Shown here piece by piece: positions 56,036 through 64,000 of a stretch of DNA of 64,000 nt (position 1 is its first letter; each line of letters opens with the position of its first letter). Under the pieces are notes generated by a model. It saw only the letters and a program-made list of their open reading frames with translations. It ran no database searches and had not been told where the DNA came from. Where the stretch lies: positions 248,001 through 312,000 of the forward strand of contig NZ_MAHX01000016.1 in NCBI RefSeq assembly GCF_002023715.1, given 5' to 3'. The DNA comes from Elizabethkingia occulta. Lineage in GTDB: Bacteria; Bacteroidota; Bacteroidia; Flavobacteriales; Weeksellaceae. A program made the translations under genes and the position numbers.

Positions 56036-56066
56036 TTTGAGGAGCAGTTTAATTACGCTAAATTTG
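56036..56066 (+). promoter_or_regulatory. Promoter of the Crp/Fnr-family gene
   Basis: TTTG (56036-56039), 19-nt spacer, TAAATTTG (56059-56066): textbook flavobacterial promoter. Confidence 0.8.
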
Positions 56067-56097
56067 TCTGATTATTATCATATTAGCTTTCAAAAAG

Positions 56098-56811
56098 ATG
56101 CCAGATTCTAAATTTCAACAGATTGAGACAGCTTTTTTAAAAACTTTCAATGAAAAATCTTTCAAAGAAAATCTTTCTAAAGAAGATTTTGAAAGATATC
56201 TTAAAGGTAAAGAAGTTCTAAGTCTTAAAAAAGGAGATACTATTTTTGACGAAGGAGATTTTCCACAAGGTGTCTATTTTATTGACAGAGGGACAGTTAA
56301 GCTTTCCAAATCAGGTTTTTTCAAAAAAGAACAAATTCTAAGGTTTTGCGTAGAAGGAGATTTAGTGGGATATCGTTCCCTTCTTTGTGATGAGCCGTTC
56401 GGAGCAACAGCTGAAGCAATGGAAGATGCTGAGATTACTTTCCTTCCTGCCGAGACCTTCAATCATCTTTTAGAAGCAGACCCAAAACTTTCTTATGCTA
56501 TGCTGCAGAAGATAGCTTACGAACTGGGTGAGGCATCTAAAACAATTACTTTCTTGGCACAGAAAACAGTGCGCGAAAGACTTGCGGAAGTATTATTGTT
56601 ATTAGAACAAAAGCTTGGAACCGATCCTGAAGGTTTTATCAAAATATCATTAACAAGAGAGGAAATTGCCAACCTTGTAGGGACAGCAACAGAAAGTGCT
56701 ATCCGGTTAATTTCCGAGTTCAAACAGGATGAACTTATCAGTGTAGACGGAAGAAATATAAGAATTCTGAATCACGATAAATTAAAAAAGCTGGGACACG
56801 TATCTATTTAG
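56098..56811 (+). CDS. Crp/Fnr-family transcriptional regulator
   Basis: A 237-aa regulator with a cyclic-nucleotide-fold sensor (about residues 20-140, GVYFIDRGTVKLS) and a winged-helix DNA-binding domain (about 165-237; LTREEIANLVGTATESAIRLISEF, in part). It has only two cysteines and no N-terminal Cys cluster, so it is not an oxygen-sensing 4Fe-4S Fnr. Divergent placement beside the cbb3 operon suggests it controls respiration genes; its signal is unknown. Confidence 0.9.
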   Translation: MPDSKFQQIETAFLKTFNEKSFKENLSKEDFERYLKGKEVLSLKKGDTIFDEGDFPQGVYFIDRGTVKLSKSGFFKKEQILRFCVEGDLVGYRSLLCDEPFGATAEAMEDAEITFLPAETFNHLLEADPKLSYAMLQKIAYELGEASKTITFLAQKTVRERLAEVLLLLEQKLGTDPEGFIKISLTREEIANLVGTATESAIRLISEFKQDELISVDGRNIRILNHDKLKKLGHVSI

Positions 56812-56838
56812 TCCCATTCAACCTTAGCACAAACAAAT

Positions 56839-57654
56839 ATGTCAGTACACAGCGAAATTAAAAGGGTGACAACTGAGTCATTCCGTAAAATGAAGTTTGA
56901 CAACGAGAAAATCACCATGCTTACAGCATATGATTTTTCTATTGCAAAAATGGTAGATGCAGGTGGTGTAGATGCTGTATTGGTGGGCGACTCTGCATCT
57001 AATGTAATGGCCGGACACGAAACTACTTTGCCAATTACACTGGACCAGATGATCTATCATGCACAGAGTGTAGTACGTGGTGTAACCCGTGCGCTGGTTA
57101 TTGTAGATCTTCCTTTTGGTACTTACCAATCTGATCCACAAAAGGCACTGGATTCTGCTGTAAGAATCATGAAGGAATCCGGAGCGCATGCTATAAAACT
57201 GGAAGGTGGTGCTGAAGTAGCCGAATCTATCAAAAGAATTGTTAATGCTGGTATCCCGGTAATAGGACATTTGGGGCTTACGCCACAATCTATTTATCAG
57301 TTCGGAACTTATAAAGTAAGAGCGAAGGAAGAAGCTGAAGCTCAGAAATTGATTAGCGATGCTAAACTATTGGAAGAATTAGGATGTTTTTCTGTTGTAT
57401 TGGAAAAAATTCCGGCTTCTCTGGCAAAGCAGGTAACCGAAAGTATAAACATCCCGACAATTGGTATTGGTGCAGGACCTGACTGCGATGGGCAGGTGTT
57501 GGTTTTCCATGACATGGTAGGAATGAATAAAGGTTTTAGTCCTAAATTCTTAAGAAGATATCTTGATCTTTTTGATGAAGTGGCTGGTGCTGTAGGGCAA
57601 TATGTGAAAGATGTGAAATCTCAGGATTTCCCTAATCAGCAGGAAAGTTATTAA
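56839..57654 (+). CDS. panB: 3-methyl-2-oxobutanoate hydroxymethyltransferase
   Basis: First step of pantothenate synthesis: makes ketopantoate from 2-oxoisovalerate and methylene-THF. The TIM-barrel enzyme (271 aa) shows [28 protein letters not shown], the LEGG and [14 protein letters not shown] segments that bind metal and substrate. It lies 27 bp after crp and 3 bp before an RluA gene. Confidence 0.96.
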   Translation: MSVHSEIKRVTTESFRKMKFDNEKITMLTAYDFSIAKMVDAGGVDAVLVGDSASNVMAGHETTLPITLDQMIYHAQSVVRGVTRALVIVDLPFGTYQSDPQKALDSAVRIMKESGAHAIKLEGGAEVAESIKRIVNAGIPVIGHLGLTPQSIYQFGTYKVRAKEEAEAQKLISDAKLLEELGCFSVVLEKIPASLAKQVTESINIPTIGIGAGPDCDGQVLVFHDMVGMNKGFSPKFLRRYLDLFDEVAGAVGQYVKDVKSQDFPNQQESY

Positions 57655-57657
57655 TAC

Positions 57658-58338
57658 ATGACAGAATCTCAGATCGTTTATGAGGATAATCATCTTTTGG
57701 TGATTAACAAACAGGTAGGGCAATTGGTGCAGGGAGATAAGACTGGAGATAAATCCCTTCTGGACGAAATTAAAGATTTTATAAAAATAAGAGACCATAA
57801 ACCCGGAAATGTTTTTCTGGGTTTAGTGCATCGTATAGACAGACCAACTTCTGGTCTTGTTATTTATGCCAAAACCAGCAAAGCCTTGTCGAGGCTGACG
57901 CAGATGGTGAAGAACCGTGAAATTGAAAAGACGTATTGGGCGATCGTACCTAAAGAAATGGTTCCTTTGGAGCAGAAGTTGGTACATTACCTTCGTAAAA
58001 ATGAAAAAAATAATAAAGCCACAGTTTTTGAAAAAGTAACTGAAGGAGCAAAAGAAGCACGCCTGCATTATAAAGTAATCAGGACTTTGGATAATTATTA
58101 TCTTTTAGAAATCGACCTGGAAACAGGAAGGCATCATCAGATCAGAGCTCAGTTGGCTAAAATTGGGATTCCGATAAAAGGCGATCTGAAATACGGAGCT
58201 CCAAGGTCTAATCCCGATGGTGGAATTCATTTACATGCCAGAAAGCTTAGCTTTACTCATCCGGTAACAAAAGAAGCGATTGAAATCATTGCACCAACCA
58301 ACCCTCAGGATAAAATCTGGCAAGCCTGCGAAAAATAA
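57658..58338 (+). CDS. RluA-family RNA pseudouridine synthase
   Basis: Modifies uridines in rRNA or tRNA. The catalytic Asp lies in LVHRIDRPTSGLVIYAKT (HRID), with ETGRHHQIRAQLA downstream. At 226 aa it has the catalytic domain only, no S4 domain, like RluC/TruC-type short members. The exact target cannot be read from sequence. Confidence 0.93.
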   Translation: MTESQIVYEDNHLLVINKQVGQLVQGDKTGDKSLLDEIKDFIKIRDHKPGNVFLGLVHRIDRPTSGLVIYAKTSKALSRLTQMVKNREIEKTYWAIVPKEMVPLEQKLVHYLRKNEKNNKATVFEKVTEGAKEARLHYKVIRTLDNYYLLEIDLETGRHHQIRAQLAKIGIPIKGDLKYGAPRSNPDGGIHLHARKLSFTHPVTKEAIEIIAPTNPQDKIWQACEK

Positions 58339-58360
58339 TTTTTTACACGAAAATAAATAA

Positions 58361-58389
58361 AAACTCTAATCTTCAAGATTAGAGTTTTT
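58361..58389 (+). terminator. Intrinsic terminator after the RluA gene
   Basis: AAACTCTAATCT (58361-58372) pairs with AGATTAGAGTTT (58376-58387), then T's. Confidence 0.93.
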
Positions 58390-58469
58390 GTTTTTAGATA
58401 TTTTATCTTTTTAAATCTTATATTCCAAAATATTATCTTCTGTATATAATTTTAAAAGATTTAAAATTA

Positions 58470-58497
58470 AATTAATTTGCATTTTTGCAAATTAATT
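58470..58497. promoter_or_regulatory. Putative operator of the arginine operon
   Basis: Perfect palindrome with 12-bp arms: AATTAATTTGCA (58470-58481) and TGCAAATTAATT (58486-58497), 4-nt spacer. It covers the -33 TTTG (58476-58479) of the promoter. By position it should repress the arg genes; the regulator (ArgR or other) is not in the window. Confidence 0.7.
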
Positions 58498-58508
58498 ACC
58501 TAAATTTG
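58476..58508 (+). promoter_or_regulatory. Promoter of the arginine operon
   Basis: TTTG (58476-58479), 21-nt spacer, TAAATTTG (58501-58508), 28 bp before the first ATG. Confidence 0.75.
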
Positions 58509-58536
58509 TCCCCTGTTTTTAAAATTTGATCTAAAA

Positions 58537-59103
58537 ATGACGTTTGTTGTAAGACAAGCTATTGCTGAAGACGGCAAATACGCGCAAATGATTTGTGATG
58601 AAATGGAGAATTCCGCGAAACTTCGCGGAACGGGGATTGCTAAGCGTACACCGGAATACATTCAGAAAAAGATGCAGGAGGGGAAGGCTGTAATTGCTTT
58701 TTCTGACGATGGCTTATGGGCCGGGTTCTGTTACATAGAAACCTGGACAGGAGAGTTTGTTGCAAACTCAGGATTAATTGTTAATCCAAGATACCGAAAG
58801 TTTGGACTGGCACGGGATATTAAGCATGCTATATTCAATCTTTCCCGTAAAAAATATCCGGAAGCTAAAATATTTGGATTAACCACGGGGCTGGCTGTAA
58901 TGAAGATTAATAGCGAACTAGGATACTGGCCGGTAACTTATTCGGAACTGACTCAGGATGAAGATTTCTGGAGTGGTTGTAAAAGCTGCGTGAATTATGA
59001 TATCCTGATGAGTAAAGAAAGAAAAAATTGCCTCTGCACGGCAATGTTATATAAACCTAAAAAATCTCAAAACAATGAAGAAGAAAGTAGTCTTAGCCTA
59101 TAG
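58537..59103 (+). CDS. GNAT-family N-acetyltransferase, first gene of the arginine operon (ArgA-like)
   Basis: A 188-aa GNAT enzyme with the acyl-CoA loop around NPRYRKFGLARDIKHA. Its place at the head of an arginine operon suggests N-acylglutamate synthase activity (acetyl or succinyl). A Cys cluster-like stretch near the end (GCKSCVNYD, CLCTAM) is odd. It overlaps argG by 29 bp, showing tight coupling. Confidence 0.82.
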   Translation: MTFVVRQAIAEDGKYAQMICDEMENSAKLRGTGIAKRTPEYIQKKMQEGKAVIAFSDDGLWAGFCYIETWTGEFVANSGLIVNPRYRKFGLARDIKHAIFNLSRKKYPEAKIFGLTTGLAVMKINSELGYWPVTYSELTQDEDFWSGCKSCVNYDILMSKERKNCLCTAMLYKPKKSQNNEEESSLSL

Positions 59104-60274
59104 TGGCGGTTTGGACACGACTTATTGTGCTTTGTATCTGTCGAAAACATTAGGGTACGAAGTTCATGCTGTAACTGTAAATACAGGAGGATTTACAGCT
59201 GAAGAAATTCAGACGATCGAGCAAAAAGCTTTATCGTTAGGAATTGCTTCTTACAGATGTGTAGACAGCGTAGTGGAATACTACGAGTCTTGTGTTAAAT
59301 ACCTGTTATTCGGAAATGTGTTGAAAAATAACACTTATCCGTTGTCCGTAAGTGCAGAGAGGACAATTCAGGCTAAGGTAATCGCAGAATACGCATTGGA
59401 AGTAGGTGCTGAGGCTATTTGTCATGGTAGTACCGGAGCTGGTAATGACCAGGTTCGATTTGATGTGGTTTTCAATATTCTGGCGCCAGAGATGGAGATT
59501 ATAACACCTATCCGTGATCTTAAACTAAGCCGTGAAGAGGAAATAGACTTCCTGAAGGAACACGGAGTAGATATGAATTTTGAGAAAGCTAAATATTCAA
59601 TTAATAAAGGATTATGGGGAACTTCAGTAGGAGGAAAAGAAACCCTTACCTCTCATGAATATTTACCGGAAGACGCATTTCCTTCTCAGGTTAAAAAAAC
59701 TGAGCAGGAGCAACATACTTTACTTTTTGATAATGGCGAATTAGTAGGAATAGATGGTGAAGTTTATAACCATCCTACTAAAGCCATCAAAAAGCTGGAA
59801 GAACTTGCAGCTCCTTTCGGAATCGGAAGAGATATCCACGTAGGAGATACAATTATCGGAATAAAAGGACGTGTAGGCTTTGAAGCTGCTTCGGCATTAA
59901 TAGCGCTAAAGGCACATCATTTATTAGAAAAGCATACGCTTTCTAAAAACCAACTGGTTGTGAAAGATCAGTTAGCTGTAATGTATGGAAACTGGCTGCA
60001 TGAAGCAATGTTCCTGGATCCTGTGATGCGTAATATTGAAGCTTTCTTCAAAAGTTCTCAGACCAGTGTAAGTGGTAAAGTATTTGTAACCTTTATGCCT
60101 TACCGATTTGTTTTGAACGGAATTGAATCACAATTCGATTTAATGTCCGGAAAGTTTGGCCAGTATGGAGAGATGAATAATGCATGGACAGGTGATGATG
60201 TAAAAGGCTTCTCCAAAATTCTGGCGAATTCATTAACAATATACCACCAGACAAATCCGGGATATGGAAAATAA
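59075..60274 (+). CDS. argG: Argininosuccinate synthase
   Basis: Joins citrulline and aspartate with ATP. The PP-loop AYSGGLDTTY is at residues 8-17. The typical STGAGNDQVRFD and EYLPEDAFP motifs are present. 399 aa, normal. Overlaps argC by 11 bp. Confidence 0.97.
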   Translation: MKKKVVLAYSGGLDTTYCALYLSKTLGYEVHAVTVNTGGFTAEEIQTIEQKALSLGIASYRCVDSVVEYYESCVKYLLFGNVLKNNTYPLSVSAERTIQAKVIAEYALEVGAEAICHGSTGAGNDQVRFDVVFNILAPEMEIITPIRDLKLSREEEIDFLKEHGVDMNFEKAKYSINKGLWGTSVGGKETLTSHEYLPEDAFPSQVKKTEQEQHTLLFDNGELVGIDGEVYNHPTKAIKKLEELAAPFGIGRDIHVGDTIIGIKGRVGFEAASALIALKAHHLLEKHTLSKNQLVVKDQLAVMYGNWLHEAMFLDPVMRNIEAFFKSSQTSVSGKVFVTFMPYRFVLNGIESQFDLMSGKFGQYGEMNNAWTGDDVKGFSKILANSLTIYHQTNPGYGK

Positions 60275-61235
60275 AATTAAAGCCGGAATTGTTGGCGGAA
60301 CAGGATATACAGGTGGAGAATTAATCCGTTTGTTATTAAATCATCCTTACGCAGAGTTGGCTTTTGCATTGAGCAGAAATGCAGCTGGTAAAAAGATATA
60401 CAGTGTTCATCAGGATCTTTTGGGTGAAACAGAAATGGAATTCTCTTCGGAATTACAGTCCGCAGACATACTTTTCCTGTGCTTACCACATAAAGAGAGT
60501 CAGCCTTGGCTGGAGAAAAATAAAGTTTCTTCGGAAACAAAGATTATTGATCTTGGGAATGACTTCCGTTTAGAAGGGGAATTTCAGGATAAAAGCTTTG
60601 TCTATGGTTTGCCGGAGTTTCAAAAAGAAAAAATAAAAGGTGCTAATGAAGTTGCTAATCCGGGGTGTTTTGCTTCTGCAATTCAGTATGCATTATTGCC
60701 TTTAGCGAACAAGAAATTATTGAACCAGATTTTTGTAACTGGTGTAACGGGAAGTACAGGCGCTGGCGTAAAGCTACAGGATACAACGCATTTCTCGTGG
60801 CGAAATAATAATATATCGGCATATAAAACACTTTCCCATCAGCATCTGGATGAAATAAAGCAGACGCTTGAAAGTGAAAACAAGAATACTGTTGGAGTAC
60901 ATTTCGTACCATGGAGAGGAGACTGGCCAAGAGGAATTTTTGTAAGTGCAACATTAGAATGTGATCATTCTCTGGAAGAACTTTATCAGGCTTATGAAGA
61001 CTTCTATAGAGACCAACCTTTTGTGAGTGTATCCAAGGAAGCTATTAATATGAAGCAGGTAGTAAATACCAATAAGTGTGCAATTCAGTTGGAAAAACAA
61101 GACAATATGCTTGTCATACATTCAGCAATTGACAATCTTTTAAAAGGAGCTTCAGGACAGGCAATTCAGAATATGAACTTAATGTTTGGTTTTGAAGAGC
61201 AAGCCGGATTAAAACTAAAACCTTTAGCATATTAA
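60264..61235 (+). CDS. argC: N-acyl-gamma-glutamyl-phosphate reductase
   Basis: NADPH-dependent reductase of the acylated glutamate route. The Rossmann motif GGTGYTGGELIRLL is at the start and the catalytic Cys in ANPGCFAS. 323 aa. The acyl group (acetyl or succinyl) is not fixed by this sequence. The overlap with argG indicates one transcript. Confidence 0.95.
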   Translation: MENKIKAGIVGGTGYTGGELIRLLLNHPYAELAFALSRNAAGKKIYSVHQDLLGETEMEFSSELQSADILFLCLPHKESQPWLEKNKVSSETKIIDLGNDFRLEGEFQDKSFVYGLPEFQKEKIKGANEVANPGCFASAIQYALLPLANKKLLNQIFVTGVTGSTGAGVKLQDTTHFSWRNNNISAYKTLSHQHLDEIKQTLESENKNTVGVHFVPWRGDWPRGIFVSATLECDHSLEELYQAYEDFYRDQPFVSVSKEAINMKQVVNTNKCAIQLEKQDNMLVIHSAIDNLLKGASGQAIQNMNLMFGFEEQAGLKLKPLAY

Positions 61236-61241
61236 AACCTT

Positions 61242-61365
61242 AACCACAAAAGAAATAAAAGCAATTTCTTCAAAAAATAACAATTTCTAAAGTTTAAAAC
61301 AGTAACCTTTTTTGAGCTTTAGATTAACTTAAAAGGTTATTTTTTCTTTTGTCGCTTTTGTGGTT
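61242..61365. repeat. Nested inverted repeats between argC and argD
   Basis: Outer arms AACCACAAAAG (61242-61252) and CTTTTGTGGTT (61355-61365); inner arms TAACCTTTT (61303-61311) and AAAAGGTTA (61331-61339), the latter followed by a T-run. The 124-bp unit looks like a MITE-like or intergenic mobile repeat, or a structured RNA with a terminator inside the arg operon. Confidence 0.6.
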
Positions 61366-61381
61366 TAAAAAAATAACAAAA

Positions 61382-62512
61382 ATGAATTTATTTGACGTAT
61401 ACAGCCTTTTCGATCTTACGCCGGTAAAAGCAGAAGCTTCTTATCTGTGGGACGATAAAGGTGAAAAATATTTAGATTTATACGGCGGACATGCTGTAAT
61501 TTCAGTGGGACATTCACATCCACATTATGTAAAAACAATTTCTGAACAATTACAGAACATTGGCTTTTACTCAAATTCAGTAAACATTCCGATTCAGAGC
61601 CAGGTAGCAGAATTATTAGGTAAATTAAGTGGTTACGATGATTATCAGTTGTTTCTGTGTAATTCAGGTGCTGAGGCCAATGAAAATGCATTGAAACTAG
61701 CTTCTTTCCATAATGGCAAAAAGAAAGTAATAGCTTTCAGCAAAGCTTTCCATGGTCGTACCTCTGCTGCGGTAGCTGCTACAGATGATGCAAGTATTGT
61801 TGCACCGGTTAACGAAACGGATAATATATTGTTTGTAGAGTTCAATAATGAAGAAGCATTGGAAAAAGCCTTTGCTGAAAATGAAATATCATCTGTAATT
61901 ATTGAAGGAATCCAGGGAGTAGGCGGAATTCAGATCCCAACAGACTCTTTCCTTCAGAAAATAGAGAAATTGTGTCAGGAACATAATGCTGTTTTCATTC
62001 TGGATGAAATACAATCAGGATATGGAAGAACAGGTAAGTTTTTTGCACACCAGTTTTCCGGAGTAAAGCCAGATATTATTACAACAGCAAAAGGAATGGG
62101 AAATGGCTTTCCGGTAGCGGGAGTACTTATTTCTCCAAAAATACAGGCTAAAAAAGGAATGCTGGGGACTACTTTTGGTGGGAACTATTTAGCATGTGCG
62201 GCTTCTTTGGCAGTGTTACAAATTCTGGAGCAAGAAAATCTTATTCAAAATGCTCAGGAAATGGGTGACTATCTTGTTGAGCAGGTAAAAGATTTACCAA
62301 AAGTAAAGGAAGTTCGTAGTGTTGGATTGATGACCGGAATAGAATTGGAAATGCCATGTGCTGAAGTACGTAACAACTTGTTATGGAAACATAAGATTCT
62401 TACAGGAAATGCTTCTAACAAAAATACACTCAGAATTTTACCGTCGTTAGCGGTTTCCAAAGCGGAGATTGATCAATTTGTTAATGCTCTAAAAACTGAA
62501 CTCAATGGCTAA
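61382..62512 (+). CDS. argD: Acetyl/succinyl-ornithine aminotransferase
   Basis: Class III PLP aminotransferase that makes N-acylornithine from N-acylglutamate semialdehyde and glutamate. Visible: NSGAEANENALK (PLP phosphate site), AFHGRTSAA, LDEIQSGYGRTGK and the Schiff-base Lys in TTAKGMGNGFP. The ATG at 61382 (376 aa) is used; the longer frame enters the upstream repeat. Overlaps argF' by 8 bp. Confidence 0.95.
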   Translation: MNLFDVYSLFDLTPVKAEASYLWDDKGEKYLDLYGGHAVISVGHSHPHYVKTISEQLQNIGFYSNSVNIPIQSQVAELLGKLSGYDDYQLFLCNSGAEANENALKLASFHNGKKKVIAFSKAFHGRTSAAVAATDDASIVAPVNETDNILFVEFNNEEALEKAFAENEISSVIIEGIQGVGGIQIPTDSFLQKIEKLCQEHNAVFILDEIQSGYGRTGKFFAHQFSGVKPDIITTAKGMGNGFPVAGVLISPKIQAKKGMLGTTFGGNYLACAASLAVLQILEQENLIQNAQEMGDYLVEQVKDLPKVKEVRSVGLMTGIELEMPCAEVRNNLLWKHKILTGNASNKNTLRILPSLAVSKAEIDQFVNALKTELNG

Positions 62513-63455
62513 ATTACAGAAATTTACTTGTGTAGACGATGTCCCCAATCTGGAACAGGCGCTGCAGGAATGTATAGATATTAAGAATAATCCGCTGGGA
62601 ACACCGGATTTTGGAAAAAACAAAACTGTAGGACTGGTTTTTCTTAATCCTAGCCTTCGTACACGTATCAGCATGCAGAAAGCATGTCAGAATCTTGGTT
62701 TAAACTACATTATCATTAATGCAGGACAAGATGCATGGACATGGGAGCTACATGATGGTGCTGTAATGGACGGAACTACTGTGGAGCATATTAAAGATGC
62801 TGCAAAAGTGTTAAGCGAATATTGTGATGTTATTGCTATTCGTTGTTTCCCTGCTTTCAAAGATAAAGAGGAAGATACACAGGACAAGGTATTGAATCAG
62901 TTTATTCAACATGCTACAGTTCCGATTATCTCTTTAGAATCGGCAACCCGACATCCGCTGCAGAGCTTTACGGATATGCTGACGATAAAAGAGAACTGGA
63001 AAGAAGAAAGAAAACCTAAGGTTGTAATAACCTGGGCACCTCACGTAAAATCTATTGCACATTCAGTAGCGAACTCGTTCTGTGAGTGGGTAAAAGAAAT
63101 AGATGCAGATGTAACTATTACTTTCCCGGAAGGTTATGATCTGGATACAGAATATACCGATGGATTAACGATTACGAACGATCAGGATGAAGCATTAAAG
63201 GATGCAGATTTCATTTATGTAAAAAACTGGTCTTCATTCAGTGATTACGGGGCTACTCCTGAAGTAAAAGGAGATTGGTTGCTAACACTGGAAAAGCTGA
63301 AACAAACCAATAATGCTAAAGTAATGCATTGTCTTCCGGTAAGAAGAAATGTGGAAATTAGTGATGAGGTACTGGACAGCGAAAACGCATTAGTATATCA
63401 GCAGGCAGGAAATCGTCTGATTACTGCACAATGGGTACTGAAGAATATTTTATAA
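62505..63455 (+). CDS. argF': N-acylornithine carbamoyltransferase (ArgF'/SOTCase-like)
   Basis: Carbamoylates N-acylornithine, the Bacteroidetes variant of ornithine transcarbamylase. Carbamoyl-phosphate loop SLRTR (residues 50-54), the GQDAWTWE segment and HCLPVRRN (near the end) match this subfamily rather than OTCase. The residue that separates acetyl- from succinyl-specific enzymes (Glu92 in Xanthomonas, Pro90 in Bacteroides fragilis, from my memory of the literature) aligns with Val93 here. 316 aa. Confidence 0.93.
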   Translation: MAKLQKFTCVDDVPNLEQALQECIDIKNNPLGTPDFGKNKTVGLVFLNPSLRTRISMQKACQNLGLNYIIINAGQDAWTWELHDGAVMDGTTVEHIKDAAKVLSEYCDVIAIRCFPAFKDKEEDTQDKVLNQFIQHATVPIISLESATRHPLQSFTDMLTIKENWKEERKPKVVITWAPHVKSIAHSVANSFCEWVKEIDADVTITFPEGYDLDTEYTDGLTITNDQDEALKDADFIYVKNWSSFSDYGATPEVKGDWLLTLEKLKQTNNAKVMHCLPVRRNVEISDEVLDSENALVYQQAGNRLITAQWVLKNIL

Positions 63456-63461
63456 TAAAGA

Positions 63462-63492
63462 AACCTCATGGGTTTCCAAAATCTATGAGGTT
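63462..63492. repeat. Stem-loop between argF' and argB
   Basis: AACCTCAT (63462-63469) pairs with ATGAGGTT (63485-63492); no T-run follows. Possibly an RNA processing or stability element. Confidence 0.5.
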
Positions 63493-63519
63493 ACAAATAA
63501 TAAACCATAACAAAATTGT

Positions 63520-64000
63520 ATGAAGCAGCCACTGCATATTATTAAAATCGGGGGAAATGTCATTGATGACTCGGAAAAACTTTCTGCTTTTCTGAGAAAC
63601 TTTTCTGGTATAAAAGAGCCCAAGATTCTGATACATGGCGGTGGGAAAATAGCAACGGAGTTAGCTGAAAAAATGGATATTCCGCAACAGATGATAGACG
63701 GACGCAGAGTTACGGATGCAGAGACGCTAAAGCTTATTACAATGGTTTATGGAGGGCTTATCAGCAAAAATATTGTGGCAGCCTTATCTGCAAATGGAGA
63801 TACAGCTATAGGGCTGTCCGGAGCAGATGCTAATAGCGTACTGGCTAATAAAAGACCTGCTAATCCTATAGATTTTGGTTTTGTAGGAGATGTGGCTGCG
63901 GTTAATTCCGAAAATATTGATAAGATATTGCAGGCGGGATTCGTTCCGGTTTTTTGTGCAATTACACATGATGGAAACGGTCAGTTACTGAATACCAATG
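63520..64000 (+). CDS. argB: N-acylglutamate kinase (3' truncated)
   Basis: Amino-acid kinase that phosphorylates N-acetyl (or succinyl) glutamate. The ATG at 63520 follows argF' by 64 bp. The visible 160 residues show KIGGNVIDD (phosphate loop, Lys9), LIHGGGK, DGRRVTDAETL and GLSGADANSV, all family motifs. The C-terminal part is beyond the window edge. Confidence 0.92.
   Translation, partial: MKQPLHIIKIGGNVIDDSEKLSAFLRNFSGIKEPKILIHGGGKIATELAEKMDIPQQMIDGRRVTDAETLKLITMVYGGLISKNIVAALSANGDTAIGLSGADANSVLANKRPANPIDFGFVGDVAAVNSENIDKILQAGFVPVFCAITHDGNGQLLNTN

Overview
The window reads as a contiguous piece of a flavobacterial chromosome, most likely Weeksellaceae and close to Elizabethkingia or Chryseobacterium. 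I infer this from the AT-rich composition, A-rich leaders instead of Shine-Dalgarno sites, many promoters of the Bacteroidetes form TTTG-N19-TAnnTTTG, the fused cbb3 subunit CcoNO, an argF'-type transcarbamylase and an AadS-like nucleotidyltransferase. Species cannot be fixed from sequence alone. I see no tRNA, rRNA, CRISPR array, phage gene or insertion sequence.

Layout. 1-2.6 kb: HlyD/EmrB-type efflux pair, 5' truncated by the window edge. 2.8-7.1 kb: housekeeping genes bamD, rpoZ, coaBC, recN. 7.2-10.4 kb: M28 peptidase and a two-gene ABC transporter. 10.5-16.7 kb: AadS-like gene, class II fumarase, a FabH-like ketosynthase with a TetR regulator and two matching operators, then a class I fumarase. 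17.2-18.3 kb: prfA. 18.4-19.2 kb: three tandem monocistronic genes for small double-glycine-leader, four-cysteine peptides. 19.3-26.8 kb: methylmalonyl-CoA mutase and its chaperone GTPase MeaB, separated by a cassette with a leader/attenuator-like element and a tightly overlapping operon rtcB - double zinc ribbon - prfH - TPR protein. 26.8-29.4 kb: lipoproteins, M48 protease, porin-like barrel. 29.4-30.9 kb: mlaFE. 31-39 kb: queE-folD, pgi, DUF4349, DoxX, lon. 39.3-45.7 kb: PpiD, MlaD and an iron-sulfur oxidoreductase pair. 45.8-47.1 kb: serS. 47.2-56.8 kb: a complete cbb3 oxidase and assembly operon read leftward, with a divergent Crp/Fnr regulator. 56.8-58.3 kb: panB and an RluA synthase. 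58.4-64 kb: arginine biosynthesis operon (GNAT, argG, argC, argD, argF', argB cut by the window end) behind a promoter overlapped by a perfect palindrome.

How it fits together. The cbb3 operon holds the oxidase (CcoNO, CcoQ, CcoP), copper import for it (CcoI), and assembly factors (CcoS, CcoG, FixH, SafE-like). The arginine genes give the acyl-cycle route from glutamate to argininosuccinate. MlaE and MlaF lie about 11 kb from MlaD, giving three core parts of a phospholipid transport system.

The two places most likely to hold under-described biology are the RtcB-PrfH cassette, which carries two extra genes and a possible attenuator, and the small Cys4 peptide triplet, which has no dedicated exporter in the window. 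RtcB2-PrfH is a known repair pair for ribosomes damaged in the decoding centre; the zinc-ribbon and TPR partners are what I consider new here.
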